From JACQHM01 sp964535215 (GTDB lineage: Bacteria > Methylomirabilota > Methylomirabilia > Methylomirabilales > JACQHM01), in contig CAZHST010000017.1 of NCBI GenBank assembly GCA_964535215.1, forward strand, positions 6,869 to 70,868: DNA of 64,000 bases, read 5' to 3'. The notes beneath the pieces were generated by a model. The model was given only the letters and a program-made list of their open reading frames with translations. It searched no databases and was not told the origin of the DNA. Made by a program: the position numbers and the translations under genes. Below, in pieces: positions 49,778 to 59,428 of the stretch (its first letter is position 1; each line of letters begins with the position of its first letter).

Positions 49778-49860
49778 GGGTGTTTCCTCCCTGCCTTTGA
49801 ACCTTCACTGGTGAGAACGTCGCCCGTTGAACCCGCTCAAAAAGGAAGCTGGAGAGACCC

Positions 49861-50556
49861 TCACACGGCGAGCAGGTCATGGATCTCCGGGTGCTCCTCG
49901 ACCTCTTTGGCCGTTCCCTCAAAGCGGATCATCCCCTTCTCGAGAACATACGCCCGGTCGGCAAGTCGTAAGGCAAACTTCACGTTCATCTCAGCGAGAA
50001 GCACCGTCATCCCCATGGCCTTCAGCTGACCGATCTGGTCTCCCAGAATCTTCACGATCAGGGGGGAGAGGCCCTCGGAGGGCTCATCCAGGAGAAGGAC
50101 CTGGGGGTTCAGCATCAGCGCTCGGGCGATGGCGAGCATCTGCTGCTCCCCCCCTGAGAGGGACCCCCCCTTCTGACGCTCCCTCTCGGCCAGGACCGGG
50201 AACAACTCAAAGATCCGGTCCAGGGAGAAGGGGCCACCGTCCCGGGCCCTGGCCGCCACCTCCAGGTTCTCCCGGACCGTCAAATCCGAGAAGATCCGCC
50301 GGTCTTCCGGGACATACCCAATCCCAAGCCTGGCGATTTGAAAGGGGGGCTTCCGGCTGATCTCCTCCCCCCGGTAGAGGATCCGTCCCCGCCGGGGGGG
50401 CGTCAGCCCGATGATGCTTTTCAAGGTGGTGCTCTTCCCCATCCCATTTCGGCCGAGGAGGGCAACGACCTCCCCCGCCTTCACAAACAGGGAGATGCCC
50501 CACAGCACGTGGCTTTCCCCATAGAAGGTATGGATGTCCCGAACCTCCAGCATCAT
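49861..50556 (-). CDS. livF: Branched-chain amino acid-type ABC transporter ATPase (LivF)
   Basis: The 231-residue protein has Walker A G-R-N-G-M-G-K-S, signature L-S-G-G-E-Q-Q-M-L-A, Walker B V-L-L-L-D-E-P-S-E-G-L-S and the Y-V-P-E-D-R-R-I-F segment common to LivF. Its start overlaps the LivG gene by four bases. It is the last gene of a complete five-gene transporter (K-H-M-G-F), 54428 to 49861. Confidence 0.92.
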   Translation of the reverse strand: MMLEVRDIHTFYGESHVLWGISLFVKAGEVVALLGRNGMGKSTTLKSIIGLTPPRRGRILYRGEEISRKPPFQIARLGIGYVPEDRRIFSDLTVRENLEVAARARDGGPFSLDRIFELFPVLAERERQKGGSLSGGEQQMLAIARALMLNPQVLLLDEPSEGLSPLIVKILGDQIGQLKAMGMTVLLAEMNVKFALRLADRAYVLEKGMIRFEGTAKEVEEHPEIHDLLAV

Positions 50557-51299
50557 TCCCCCTCCCCCAGATAGACCTTCCTGACCTCCGGGTGCCCTTT
50601 GATCTCCTGCGGTGTCCCGGTAGCGATCAGCCGGCCCTGGTGCATGACCCGGATCGTCTCGGCCACGGAAAAGACCACATCCATGTCGTGCTCGATAAAG
50701 ATCACCGTCAGGTGCTCCCGCCTGGCGATCCTCTCAACCAACCGCATGATCTCCCGGCTCTCCCTCGGGTTGAGCCCGGCGGTCGGCTCGTCCAGGAGGA
50801 GAAGCCGGGGCCTGGCGGCCAGGGCTATGGCGATATCGAGCCTCTTCTGATCGCCGTGGGAAAGGTTCTTGCTCAGGACCGATGCCTTGTCGGCCAACCC
50901 CACCTCGGAGAGCACCCGTTCCGTCTCCTGCCGGGCAAGCCGATCGGCATAGAGGAAGCAGTTGAAGACCTTTCCCTTGTGGGACAGAAGGACGGCCTGG
51001 ACGCTCTCCAACACGGTCAAGCGGGGGAAGAGGTTCACCACCTGAAAGGCCCGAGAGATCCCTTTCCTGAAGAGACGCGGGGCCGGAAGGTTGGTGATCT
51101 CCTCCCCGTTGAAGACGATCCGTCCCCGGTCACACGGGAAGGCCCCGCTGAGCAGGTTAAAAAAGGTCGTCTTCCCCGCCCCGTTAGGGCCGATAATAGC
51201 CGTGATCTCTCCCTCTCGGACCTCCAGGTCAACCCCATCAACCGCCCGGAGCCCTCCGAAGGACTTCGTCAGCCCCTGGACTGAGAGGAGGGAGTTCAT
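50553..51299 (-). CDS. livG: Branched-chain amino acid-type ABC transporter ATPase (LivG)
   Basis: The 248-residue protein has Walker A G-P-N-G-A-G-K-T, R-A-F-Q-V-V-N-L-F-P, the LivG-type signature L-S-H-G-D-Q-K-R-L-D-I-A, Walker B L-L-L-L-D-E-P-T-A-G-L-N and switch I-E-H-D-M-D. It begins four bases after LivM and overlaps LivF by four bases. Confidence 0.93.
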   Translation of the reverse strand: MNSLLSVQGLTKSFGGLRAVDGVDLEVREGEITAIIGPNGAGKTTFFNLLSGAFPCDRGRIVFNGEEITNLPAPRLFRKGISRAFQVVNLFPRLTVLESVQAVLLSHKGKVFNCFLYADRLARQETERVLSEVGLADKASVLSKNLSHGDQKRLDIAIALAARPRLLLLDEPTAGLNPRESREIMRLVERIARREHLTVIFIEHDMDVVFSVAETIRVMHQGRLIATGTPQEIKGHPEVRKVYLGEGE

Positions 51300-51303
51300 C
51301 GTG

Positions 51304-52263
51304 CTACTTCTCTACCACCGGCATCATCCCTGCTTCCCGCCGCCGCCTCAACTGCTCCTGGAGCGAGCCGACGATCCCTTGGGGAAAGAACAGCACACAC
51401 AAAAGGAGGATGACCCCGAGGATCAAAAGCCAGTAGATCGTGTAAGTGGCAATCCAGTACTGGAGGACGGTGACGATGAGGGCCCCCACCGCCGGGCCCA
51501 GGAACGTGAAGATCCCACCCAGGAGGCTCATGACGAGCACCTGGGCCGTCTGGGCCCAGTACATATAGTCAGGAAAGACCTGACGGTTCAGGAGGGTGAA
51601 GAGGAGCCCGGCGGTACCCGCGAAGCCTCCGGCGATGGTGAACACGGTCAGGCGCAGGAGACGCACCGGGATGCCGATGAACTCGGCCCGCTCCCGGTTC
51701 TCCCGCATCACCCGCAGGGCCTGGCCAAAGGGGGAATGGGTGAGTCTCCAGAGCAGGACCCCAGAGGTGACCACGACGAGAACGACAAAAACATAGTAAT
51801 TCCTGGAGGGTATGAGGATGGCCGGGGCCGGGAGGCCGACGATCCCGTTATCCCCCCCCGTGAAGCTGTACCACTGAAAGGTCAACGTGTAGATGACTTG
51901 GCCGAAGGCCAGGGTCAGCATGGAAAAGAGGATCCCATGGAGGCGGACGCAGAAGGAGCCCACCAGGAAGGCAATCAGGGCTGTCACAACGGGGGCAAGG
52001 AGGATGTTCACCAGGGCCGGGGTGCCGACCTTGGTCGCCAGGAGGGCGTAGGTGTAGCCTCCAACCCCGAAGAAGGCGGCATGGCCAAAGGAGACGAGCC
52101 CGGCCTCCCCTAAGAGGAGGTTGTAGCTTAGGGCGAAGAGGGCCATGATCAAGACGGTCATCCCTAGGTGGCGGTAGAAGCCCTCCAGGAAAGGGGAAAG
52201 AGCCAGGAGGAGGGCAACGGCTCCCAGCCAGTGCCAGATCCCGGAACGCCTCCCCAAACGCAT
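51304..52263 (-). CDS. livM: Branched-chain amino acid-type ABC permease (LivM)
   Basis: The 319-residue membrane protein has LivM motifs: F-A-L-S-Y-N-L-L-L-G-E-A-G-L-V-S-F-G-H-A, a run of about nine helices, and R-E-N-R-E-R-A-E-F-I-G-I as coupling helix. The start is set at ATG 52263, two bases after the LivH stop codon with GAGGT upstream; an in-frame start at 52308 would overlap LivH. It forms the channel with LivH. Confidence 0.92.
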   Translation of the reverse strand: MRLGRRSGIWHWLGAVALLLALSPFLEGFYRHLGMTVLIMALFALSYNLLLGEAGLVSFGHAAFFGVGGYTYALLATKVGTPALVNILLAPVVTALIAFLVGSFCVRLHGILFSMLTLAFGQVIYTLTFQWYSFTGGDNGIVGLPAPAILIPSRNYYVFVVLVVVTSGVLLWRLTHSPFGQALRVMRENRERAEFIGIPVRLLRLTVFTIAGGFAGTAGLLFTLLNRQVFPDYMYWAQTAQVLVMSLLGGIFTFLGPAVGALIVTVLQYWIATYTIYWLLILGVILLLCVLFFPQGIVGSLQEQLRRRREAGMMPVVEK

Positions 52264-52265
52264 CG

Positions 52266-53189
52266 CTACCTCGCCAGGAGAGCCCTGGGGCTCCCCAGGA
52301 GCCCCCATGGGCGGAGGATCAGCACCAGGGCCATGATGACGAAGATGGAGATCAGGGCCATCCGGGGGATGATGAGAATCCCGAAGGCCTGAACCACCCC
52401 CACAATGAGCGCTCCGAGCAACGCCCCCCAGAAGCTCCCTAGTCCCCCGATGACCACGACCACGAAGGACTCGACGATGATGGAAAGGTCCATCGTAGGG
52501 GTGATCGCCCCGATGGGAGCCGCCAGGACCCCGGCCAGACCGGCCAACCAGGCCCCCAGCATGAAAACCAGGGTGAAGATCCTCGGAACGTTAATCCCCA
52601 AGGCGTTGGCCATCTCCCGGTCCAGGGCCGTGGCCCGCACCACCTTGCCGAAGGTCGTCCGGTAGAGGAGGAACCAGAGGCCAAAGGCCAGGAGTGGTCC
52701 CAGGATCAGGATCAGGAGGTTGTAGGAGGGGTAAACGCTCCCAAAGAAGGTCACCGCCCCGGCCAGGAAGGTCGGCTTGGGAACTCCCCGAGTCTCAGGT
52801 CCCCAGATCAGCCGGACGAGATCGGCCACGATGAGAACCACCGCATAGGTTAAAAGGATCTGCATCACCCCTTCAGCCCGATAGATCCGGCGGAGGAGAA
52901 GAAGCTCCATTATCCCCCCAACCAGGGCAATGCCCAGGGGGATCACCGCCACGGCCAGGAAGAAGCTGGACGGTGTCCCCCCCAGAAGTGTCCCCAGGGC
53001 AAAACTTCCGTAGGCCCCCAGCATGTACAGGGAGCCGTGGGCAAAGTTTGCCACCCCCATCACCCCCAGGATCAGCGTCAGGCCAGAGGCGACAAGGAAG
53101 AGGAGCATGCTCCGGGTTAGGCCGTTCAACAGCTGGGTAAAGAGGAACTGGGGGCTTGGAATCCATGGGAAGAGAGTTGCAAGATCCAT
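52266..53189 (-). CDS. livH: Branched-chain amino acid-type ABC permease (LivH)
   Basis: The 307-residue membrane protein shows the LivH pattern: L-N-G-L-T-R-S-M-L-L-F-L-V-A-S-G-L-T-L-I near the N-terminus, N-F-A-H-G-S-L-Y-M-L-G-A-Y, R-A-T-A-L-D-R-E-M-A as coupling helix, and V-V-V-I-G-G-L-G-S-F-W-G-A-L-L-G. It begins 18 bases after the binding-protein gene. Confidence 0.92.
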   Translation of the reverse strand: MDLATLFPWIPSPQFLFTQLLNGLTRSMLLFLVASGLTLILGVMGVANFAHGSLYMLGAYGSFALGTLLGGTPSSFFLAVAVIPLGIALVGGIMELLLLRRIYRAEGVMQILLTYAVVLIVADLVRLIWGPETRGVPKPTFLAGAVTFFGSVYPSYNLLILILGPLLAFGLWFLLYRTTFGKVVRATALDREMANALGINVPRIFTLVFMLGAWLAGLAGVLAAPIGAITPTMDLSIIVESFVVVVIGGLGSFWGALLGALIVGVVQAFGILIIPRMALISIFVIMALVLILRPWGLLGSPRALLAR

Positions 53190-53207
53190 CGAGGTGCTGC
53201 CTCCAAA

Positions 53208-54428
53208 CTACCCACCCCTCAGTTTCTTGACCTCGTCAATGGGTCGGAGGATTTTTTCACCCCCCACATACTCCACGACCTTAGGGATGAGGAATTGGGG
53301 ATAGTTAGGGTCCTTGACCGTCTTCACAATGTAGAGCCCCATGTCCCCCTGGTGATCATAGGCCCGGATGGTGACAGGCCCAGCGGGGAGCTTCACCGTG
53401 AGCCCCTCCAGGGCGTTAATCACCTTTTCCTGGTCCAGGCTTTTCGCCTTCCGGATGCCGGCCGCCAGGATCTGGAAGGCCGCATAGCCCAAGTAGTTGT
53501 AATCGGTAGGGACCCGCCCATACCGGGCCTTGAAGCGTTCGACAAAAGCCTTGTTCTCGGGGGTCTCGATGGTGAAGACATAGTTTGTCCCCGCCCAGAC
53601 ATTTTCGGGCATGGCGTTTCCGACGGGCATCAAGAGGCTCATCCCTCCATGCAGGAAGATCACCTGCATCTTGTCAAAGAGGCCGTAGGGTTTCGCCTGC
53701 TTGATGAACGTCATGGCATCACCTCCCCACAGGCCGACGTAGAGGACCTCAGGCGCCGCGTTCAAGATCGAGGTGATGTACAGGGAGAAATCGATCTCCC
53801 CCAGTTTCGGCCAGGCCTTGTGGACGATCTGGAACCCGGGCTTGAGGTGCTTCATGTGCATCTCGAAGTTCTCGACGACCGAGTGGCCATACTCGTAGTC
53901 CGGGGAGATGGTGGCGTATTTGGTCCAGGGCTGCTTCGAGAAGAAGGTCGCCATGGCCAGGCCATCCATGTACGTGTTGGACAGGCTCCGGACGAGGTAG
54001 CGGTGACCCTGCTCATCGGTTGCCTTCTGGGTCCTGGCGTCCCAGGCGAAGAGGAGCTTCTTATGTTCCTTCGCCCACTGGGAGGTGGCCAGGAGCACGG
54101 CGCTTGAGATCATCCCCACAACAAAGTCCACCTTCTCCCGGTCGTAGAGGTCAATCATGTTTTCGACGCCTTTCGGCGGTCGGAGCTGATTGTCCCGGAG
54201 GACCAGCTCAATCTTCCGACCGAGGAGCCCCCCTTTGGCATTGATCTCCTCCACCGCCAGCCTTGCGCCATCCAGCTTGTCCCGGACAAACTCGGCCGCG
54301 ATCCCCGAAAAGGAATCGGGGATGCCGATCCGGATCGTCCTCTTCTGGGCCAGGGCTGGTGATGGAAACGAGCTTAAAAGTGAAGCAATCACGAGCCATG
54401 TCAGCCCTCGTCTTCCCCTGAGATTCAT
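53208..54428 (-). CDS. livK: Branched-chain amino acid-type ABC substrate-binding protein (LivK family)
   Basis: The 406-residue protein has a signal peptide (L-T-W-L-V-I-A-S-L-L-S-S-F-P-S-P-A-L-A-Q). The mature fold is a type I periplasmic binding protein beginning I-R-I-G-I-P-D-S-F-S-G, with V-D-F-V-V-G-M-I-S-S-A-V and D-Y-E-Y-G-H-S. ATG 54428 is chosen because GGAGG lies upstream and the signal peptide begins there. It leads the K-H-M-G-F operon and has a good promoter about 80 bases upstream. It differs strongly from the LivK protein at 40321, so the two systems probably bind different ligands. Confidence 0.92.
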   Translation of the reverse strand: MNLRGRRGLTWLVIASLLSSFPSPALAQKRTIRIGIPDSFSGIAAEFVRDKLDGARLAVEEINAKGGLLGRKIELVLRDNQLRPPKGVENMIDLYDREKVDFVVGMISSAVLLATSQWAKEHKKLLFAWDARTQKATDEQGHRYLVRSLSNTYMDGLAMATFFSKQPWTKYATISPDYEYGHSVVENFEMHMKHLKPGFQIVHKAWPKLGEIDFSLYITSILNAAPEVLYVGLWGGDAMTFIKQAKPYGLFDKMQVIFLHGGMSLLMPVGNAMPENVWAGTNYVFTIETPENKAFVERFKARYGRVPTDYNYLGYAAFQILAAGIRKAKSLDQEKVINALEGLTVKLPAGPVTIRAYDHQGDMGLYIVKTVKDPNYPQFLIPKVVEYVGGEKILRPIDEVKKLRGG

Positions 54429-54513
54429 GGCCTGATCCTCCTTATCCTTATGATTGAGTGGAAAGCCACCCCACCCATCCCCTCCCAAGGGGAAAAGCTG
54501 GATGGTAAAGCAA

Positions 54514-54542
54514 ATCATAGCGTAAGAGTCAGAGATGATCAA
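54514..54542 (-). promoter_or_regulatory. Sigma-70-type promoter for the complete liv operon
   Basis: On the minus strand: -35 TTGATC (54542-54537), exactly 17 bases, and -10 TATGAT (54519-54514, 5 of 6). Transcription would begin near 54507, about 80 bases before livK. Confidence 0.55.
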
Positions 54543-54612
54543 GGGATTGTGTCGAAAGCCCGGGTCCCGCCCCACCCTGAGAGGAATGGAGAGGGGCTTC
54601 TCGGGATTCCCC

Positions 54613-54641
54613 TTGACTTCCAGGCGCTTTGCTTTTAGACT
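54613..54641 (+). promoter_or_regulatory. Sigma-70-type promoter for the FadN-like/thiolase operon
   Basis: TTGACT (54613-54618), 17 bases, and TAGACT (54636-54641, 4 of 6). Transcription would start near 54648, 23 bases before the FadN-like start codon, divergent from the liv operon promoter. Confidence 0.5.
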
Positions 54642-54670
54642 TCGCTCAAAAACGACGAAGGGGTGGAGAC

Positions 54671-57076
54671 ATGAACCCGATCAGGAAGGCAGCCGTCCTT
54701 GGGGCAGGGACGATGGGAGCAGCTATCGCCGCCCACCTCGCCGGTTGCGGCATCCCGACCCTCCTCCTGGACGTGGTCCCGACGGAGCTCTCGGATCAGG
54801 AGACACGGAAGCACCTCACCCTGGCCGATCGGGAGGTCAGGAACCGGATCGCCCGTCAGGGGCTCGAGCGGGTTCGCCAGGCAACCCCTCCCACCCTCTA
54901 CCTTCCGAAGGATGCCGAACGGATCGCGATCGGGAACCTGGAGGACGACCTCCCCCGATTGGCCGAGGTGGACTGGATCGTTGAGGCGGTGGTCGAGGAT
55001 CTCCAGGTCAAGCAGGGGCTTCTCCAACAGGTGGAACAGCACAGAAGGTCGGGGGCCATCATCACCACGAACACGTCAGGGCTCTCCATCAACCAGATGG
55101 TCGAAGGTCTCTCCGTAAACCTCCGCCGTCACTTCTTCGGCGCCCACTTTTTTAATCCCCCCCGCTATATGAGCCTCCTCGAGCTGATCCCTGGCAAGGA
55201 CACCTTGCCAGAGGTCGTCACCTCCTTCACCGACTTCGCCGAGCGGATCCTGGGGAAACGGGTTGTCCTCTGCAAGGACACCCCTTGCTTCATCGCCAAC
55301 CGGATCGGGGTCTTCTCGAAGTGCCTGACCCTAAAGCTCATGGTGGAGGACGGCTATACCATCGAAGAGGTGGATGCCCTGACCGGGCCCATCCTTGGGA
55401 GACCTAAGACAGCCACCTTCAGGACCTCGGACCTGGTCGGGCTGGACGTGTCGGTCTCGGTCAGCGATCATCTGTACACAAGCCTTGAAAGGGATGAACG
55501 ACGGGACCTCTTCCGTCTCCCCCCCTTTGTCCGCGAGATGGTCCGGAGGGGATGGCTCGGGAACAAGGCAGGTCAGGGCTTCTACAAACGGGTGAAGGGT
55601 CCTGAGAGGGACGAGTTCTATGTCCTGGATTACCGGACGATGGAGTACCGGCCCCCGGAAAAGGTTTCCTTCCCCTCCCTGGAGGCGGCCCGGGGCATCG
55701 AGGACGTGAGAACAAGGATCAAACGGTTGACCGAAGCCGACGATCGGGCCGGACGGTTCATCTGGAAGCTCCTCTCCCAGGTTTTGGTCTATGCGGCGAA
55801 CCGGATTCCCGAGGTCGCTGACGACATCGTGAGCGTTGATCGGGCCATGCGCTGGGGCTACCACTGGGAGCTGGGTCCCTTCGAGACGTGGGATGCCCTT
55901 GGAATCGAAGAGGGCGCGAGACGGCTTCAGGAGGAAAGACAGGCAATCCCCCCCCTCGTCCAAACCCTCCTCGGGGCCGGCGGTCGTTCCTTTTACCAGA
56001 AACGGGAGGGCCGCCTCTTCGCCTTCCAGTCGAAGGGGAACGCCTACCAGGAGGTTAAGGAGCGGGGTGAGGTCATCCCCCTGGATCTCCTCAAGGAGAC
56101 AGGAAGGGTTGTCGCCTCCAACCCTTCGGCCAGCCTGGTTGATCTCGGCGACGGGATCGCCTGTCTGGAGTTTCATTCGAAGCTGAACACGATCGGCCCT
56201 GAGACGATCCAGATGCTGGAGGAGAGCCTTTCCATCGTCGCGGAAAAGTTCGAAGGGCTTGTCATCGGGAACCAGGGGAGGGACTTCTCGGTAGGGGCCA
56301 ACCTGGCCCTTCTGCTGTTCTCAATCCAGAATGGGGAGTGGGACGAGATCGAGAGAACGGTGAAGGCCTTTCAGGATGCCCTCATGGCCTTAAAGACTTT
56401 CCCCAAGCCCGTGATCGCTGCCCCTTTCGGGAGGACCCTTGCAGGGGGATGCGAGATCTGTCTGGCGGCACCGATGGTTCGGGCCGCCGCCGAAACCTAT
56501 ATGGGCCTGGTCGAGGTAGGGGTCGGCCTGATCCCCTCAGGTGGGGGGACGAAGGAGATGCTCCTTCGCGTTCTGGAGGGCATCCCCGAAGAGGTTGAGG
56601 TAGATCTCTACCCCTTTGTCCGCTACGCCTTTGAGGTGATCGCCATGGCCAAGGTTTCGACCAGCGGGATGGATGCCCGAAGGCTCCGGTACCTCCGTCC
56701 ATCGGACCCGGTCACGATCAACAAGGACTTCCTCCTCTCTGACGCCAAGATGACGGCCCTTGCCCAGGCCCGGGAAGGGTACCGTCCCCTCCACCCTCGC
56801 CGGGACATCAAGGTCCTGGGGGAGCGGGGCCGGGCTGCTTTTGAAGCGGAGCTTCACAACATGCGGGTGGCCGAATTCATCACCGATTACGATTTCCACA
56901 TCTTGAAAAAGCTGGCCTATGTCCTCACCGGAGGGGAGGCCCCCTCGGGGGCCCTCGTCTCGGAGCCATACCTCCTTGAGCTCGAACGGGAGGCCTTCTT
57001 GAGCCTCTGCGGGGAACCAAAGACCCAGGAGCGGATCCGATACATGCTCGCTGAAGGGAAACCCCTCAAAAACTAG
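54671..57076 (+). CDS. 3-hydroxyacyl-CoA dehydrogenase / enoyl-CoA hydratase fusion (FadN-like)
   Basis: The 801-residue protein starts with an NAD-binding domain (G-A-G-T-M-G at 11-16) of 3-hydroxyacyl-CoA dehydrogenase. The catalytic His is in G-A-H-F-F-N-P-P, and the helical C-domain is repeated. An enoyl-CoA hydratase domain follows around 490-690, with [17 protein letters not shown] and [15 protein letters not shown] holding the catalytic glutamates. This dehydrogenase-first order matches FadN of Gram-positive and related beta-oxidation systems rather than FadB. ATG 54671 has AGGGGTGGAG upstream. It should form a beta-oxidation complex with the thiolase encoded 83 bases downstream. Confidence 0.92.
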   Translation: MNPIRKAAVLGAGTMGAAIAAHLAGCGIPTLLLDVVPTELSDQETRKHLTLADREVRNRIARQGLERVRQATPPTLYLPKDAERIAIGNLEDDLPRLAEVDWIVEAVVEDLQVKQGLLQQVEQHRRSGAIITTNTSGLSINQMVEGLSVNLRRHFFGAHFFNPPRYMSLLELIPGKDTLPEVVTSFTDFAERILGKRVVLCKDTPCFIANRIGVFSKCLTLKLMVEDGYTIEEVDALTGPILGRPKTATFRTSDLVGLDVSVSVSDHLYTSLERDERRDLFRLPPFVREMVRRGWLGNKAGQGFYKRVKGPERDEFYVLDYRTMEYRPPEKVSFPSLEAARGIEDVRTRIKRLTEADDRAGRFIWKLLSQVLVYAANRIPEVADDIVSVDRAMRWGYHWELGPFETWDALGIEEGARRLQEERQAIPPLVQTLLGAGGRSFYQKREGRLFAFQSKGNAYQEVKERGEVIPLDLLKETGRVVASNPSASLVDLGDGIACLEFHSKLNTIGPETIQMLEESLSIVAEKFEGLVIGNQGRDFSVGANLALLLFSIQNGEWDEIERTVKAFQDALMALKTFPKPVIAAPFGRTLAGGCEICLAAPMVRAAAETYMGLVEVGVGLIPSGGGTKEMLLRVLEGIPEEVEVDLYPFVRYAFEVIAMAKVSTSGMDARRLRYLRPSDPVTINKDFLLSDAKMTALAQAREGYRPLHPRRDIKVLGERGRAAFEAELHNMRVAEFITDYDFHILKKLAYVLTGGEAPSGALVSEPYLLELEREAFLSLCGEPKTQERIRYMLAEGKPLKN

Positions 57077-57159
57077 GGATCAGGGATAAAGGGAAGAATA
57101 ACATCGAGCCGACCCTCAACCCAACCCCCAAACCTTTTTCCCAAACGGGGAGGTTCGGT

Positions 57160-58338
57160 ATGAACGAAGCTGTTATCGTGTCGGCAGTCAGGACGGCCGT
57201 GGGAAAGGCCCCGCGGGGCACCCTGAGCCAGATGAGGCCCGAGGACATGGGGGCCGCCGCCGTGAAGGAGGCGGTGAAACGGGCAGCCGTCCTTTCCCCT
57301 GAAGAGGTTGACGATGTCGTGATAGGGTGTGCGATGCCCGAGGGGGAACAGGGGCTGAACATCGCCAGGGTCATCGCCTTGAAGGCCGGCCTTCCCTATA
57401 CCGTCCCGGCTCAAACCGTCAACCGGTTCTGCTCGTCTGGCCTCCAGGCCATTGCCATCGCCGCTGAAAAGGTCATGTGCGGCTTTGCCAAAGTCGTTGT
57501 GGCGGGTGGGGTGGAGAGTATGAGCCGGGTCCCTAGGAGGGGTCACACCTTTGCCCCAGATCCCATCCTCGCCGAGATCAACCCGGATGTCTATCTGGGG
57601 ATGGGGCTCACGGCCGAGAACTTGGTGAGACGGTACAAGATCCCTCGTGAAAAACAGGATCAGTTCGCCTACGAGAGCCACCGGAAGGCCATGAGAGCGA
57701 TCCAGGAGGGACGCTTCAGGGAGGAGATCATCCCCCTTCAGGTTGTCCGGAAGGAGGTGACCGAAGAGGGCAAGGTTCTCAAAAAAGCGGTGACCTTCGA
57801 GATAGATGAGGGGGTCCGGTTTGACACCTCCCTGGAGGCCCTGGCGAAGCTGAAACCCGTCTTCCACGCCAAGGGGACCGTCACGGCTGGAAACGCCTCC
57901 CAGACCAGCGATGGGGCCGCTATGGTCGTCGTCATGGCAGGGGATGAGGCCGCGCGGCGTGGCCTCCGACCCCTGGCGATCCTTCGTTCCTTCGCGGTTA
58001 CCGGGGTGCCTCCGGAGATCATGGGGATTGGACCGGTGACGGCGGTCCCGAAGGCCCTCACGCTGGCCGGCCTCTCTTTAAACCAGATCGAGCTGATCGA
58101 GCTAAACGAGGCCTTCGCCGCCCAGGCCCTGGCCGTCATCCAAGAGCTGGACTTAAACCCCGAGATCCTCAACGTGAACGGGGGCGCCATCGCCTTGGGC
58201 CATCCCCTGGGTTGCACGGGGGCACGGCTCACCGCCACCCTCCTCTACGAAATGGAGAGGCGGAAGGCCCGCTATGGCCTGGTCACCATGTGCATTGGCG
58301 GCGGGATGGGAGCCGCTGGTGTCTTCGAGCGGGCCTAA
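57160..58338 (+). CDS. fadA: Acetyl-CoA acyltransferase (beta-oxidation thiolase, FadA/FadI-like)
   Basis: The 392-residue thiolase has nucleophile C91 (N-R-F-C-S-S-G), H348 ([11 protein letters not shown]) and C378 (M-C-I-G-G-G-M-G). The N-R-F-C-S-S-G-L-Q sequence is that of degradative FadA-type thiolases, whereas the enzyme at 15283 has N-K-A-C-G-S-S. It follows the FadN-like gene and should perform the last, thiolytic step of beta-oxidation with it. GGGGAGG precedes the start. Confidence 0.93.
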   Translation: MNEAVIVSAVRTAVGKAPRGTLSQMRPEDMGAAAVKEAVKRAAVLSPEEVDDVVIGCAMPEGEQGLNIARVIALKAGLPYTVPAQTVNRFCSSGLQAIAIAAEKVMCGFAKVVVAGGVESMSRVPRRGHTFAPDPILAEINPDVYLGMGLTAENLVRRYKIPREKQDQFAYESHRKAMRAIQEGRFREEIIPLQVVRKEVTEEGKVLKKAVTFEIDEGVRFDTSLEALAKLKPVFHAKGTVTAGNASQTSDGAAMVVVMAGDEAARRGLRPLAILRSFAVTGVPPEIMGIGPVTAVPKALTLAGLSLNQIELIELNEAFAAQALAVIQELDLNPEILNVNGGAIALGHPLGCTGARLTATLLYEMERRKARYGLVTMCIGGGMGAAGVFERA

Positions 58339-58371
58339 GCGTTGGATGCGGCAACGGAGGAGGTAAGATCC

Positions 58372-59418
58372 TTGAGGATTGCCCAGGTTTCCCCCCTCTT
58401 TGAGAGCGTTCCCCCCAAATACTATGGAGGGACCGAACGGGTGGTCTCGTACCTCACCGAAGAGCTGGTGCGTCGTGGCCATGACGTGACCCTGTTTGCC
58501 AGTGGGGACTCGGTCACGAAAGCGCGCCTCATCGCCCCCTGCCGACGGTCCTTACGCCTTGACAAGCATTGCGTGGATCAACTGGCCCATCACATCCTGA
58601 TGCTGGAGCAGGTCTTTAAGGATACCTCTCGCTTCGATATCATCCATTTCCACATTGACTATCTGCACTTCCCCCTGTCCAGGCGATCCGCCACCCCCCA
58701 TGTCACCACCCTCCATGGGCGTTTGGACATCCCGGACCTGGTTCCGCTGTATCAGGAGTTTCGGGAGGTACCGGTCGTCTCCATCTCCAACGCCCAGCGG
58801 GAGCCACTCCCTTGGCTCAACTGGCAGGGGACGGTGTATCACGGGTTGCCGGAGGATCTCTATACCTTCCGGGAAGAGCCGGGGAAATACCTGGCCTTTC
58901 TGGGCCGCATCTCTCCTGAGAAACGGGTGGATCGGGCCATCGAGATTGCGAAGCGTGTTGGCATGGAGATCAAGATCGCGGCGAAGGTCGATGCGGTGGA
59001 CAGGGAGTACTTCGAGGATGTGATCGAGCCCCTCCTCAAAGACCCCCTGGCGGAGTATGTGGGGGAGATCGGGGAGGGTGAGAAAAACGAGTTTCTGGGA
59101 AACGCCTACGCCCTCCTCTTCCCCATTGACTGGCCGGAGCCCTTCGGATTGGTGATGATCGAGGCCATGGCCTGTGGGACCCCGGTGATCGCGTATCGAA
59201 AAGGATCGGTCCCGGAGGTCATGGAGGAGGGCACAACGGGCTTTATCGTCCACGGCCTGGAGGATGCGGTGAAGGCGGTGGAGCGGGTTCCCCTCTTAAG
59301 TCGGAAACGGTGCCGGGAGGTCTTCGAGGAGCGGTTTACGGCCTCCCGCATGGCTGAGGATTATCTGGCCGTGTATAAGCGCCTTTTGGAAAGGAAGGCT
59401 ACCTTGTCAGGACGGTAA
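58372..59418 (+). CDS. Glycosyltransferase family 4
   Basis: The 348-residue GT-B protein begins L-R-I-A-Q-V-S-P-L-F-E-S-V-P-P-K-Y-Y-G-G-T-E-R-V-V, then has H-P-H-V-T-T-L-H-G-R and L-G-R-I-S-P-E-K-R. The C-terminal E-P-F-G-L-V-M-I-E-A-M-A-C-G-T-P-V-I-A contains the conserved Glu pair of the family. TTG 58372 is preferred as start because GGAGG lies 12 to 8 bases upstream; TTG 58342 would add ten unconserved residues. It precedes an amylo-alpha-1,6-glucosidase gene by 10 bases, so both may serve storage or osmotic glucans; an envelope role is the alternative. Confidence 0.88.
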   Translation: MRIAQVSPLFESVPPKYYGGTERVVSYLTEELVRRGHDVTLFASGDSVTKARLIAPCRRSLRLDKHCVDQLAHHILMLEQVFKDTSRFDIIHFHIDYLHFPLSRRSATPHVTTLHGRLDIPDLVPLYQEFREVPVVSISNAQREPLPWLNWQGTVYHGLPEDLYTFREEPGKYLAFLGRISPEKRVDRAIEIAKRVGMEIKIAAKVDAVDREYFEDVIEPLLKDPLAEYVGEIGEGEKNEFLGNAYALLFPIDWPEPFGLVMIEAMACGTPVIAYRKGSVPEVMEEGTTGFIVHGLEDAVKAVERVPLLSRKRCREVFEERFTASRMAEDYLAVYKRLLERKATLSGR

Positions 59419-59428
59419 GGAGGCCGCG

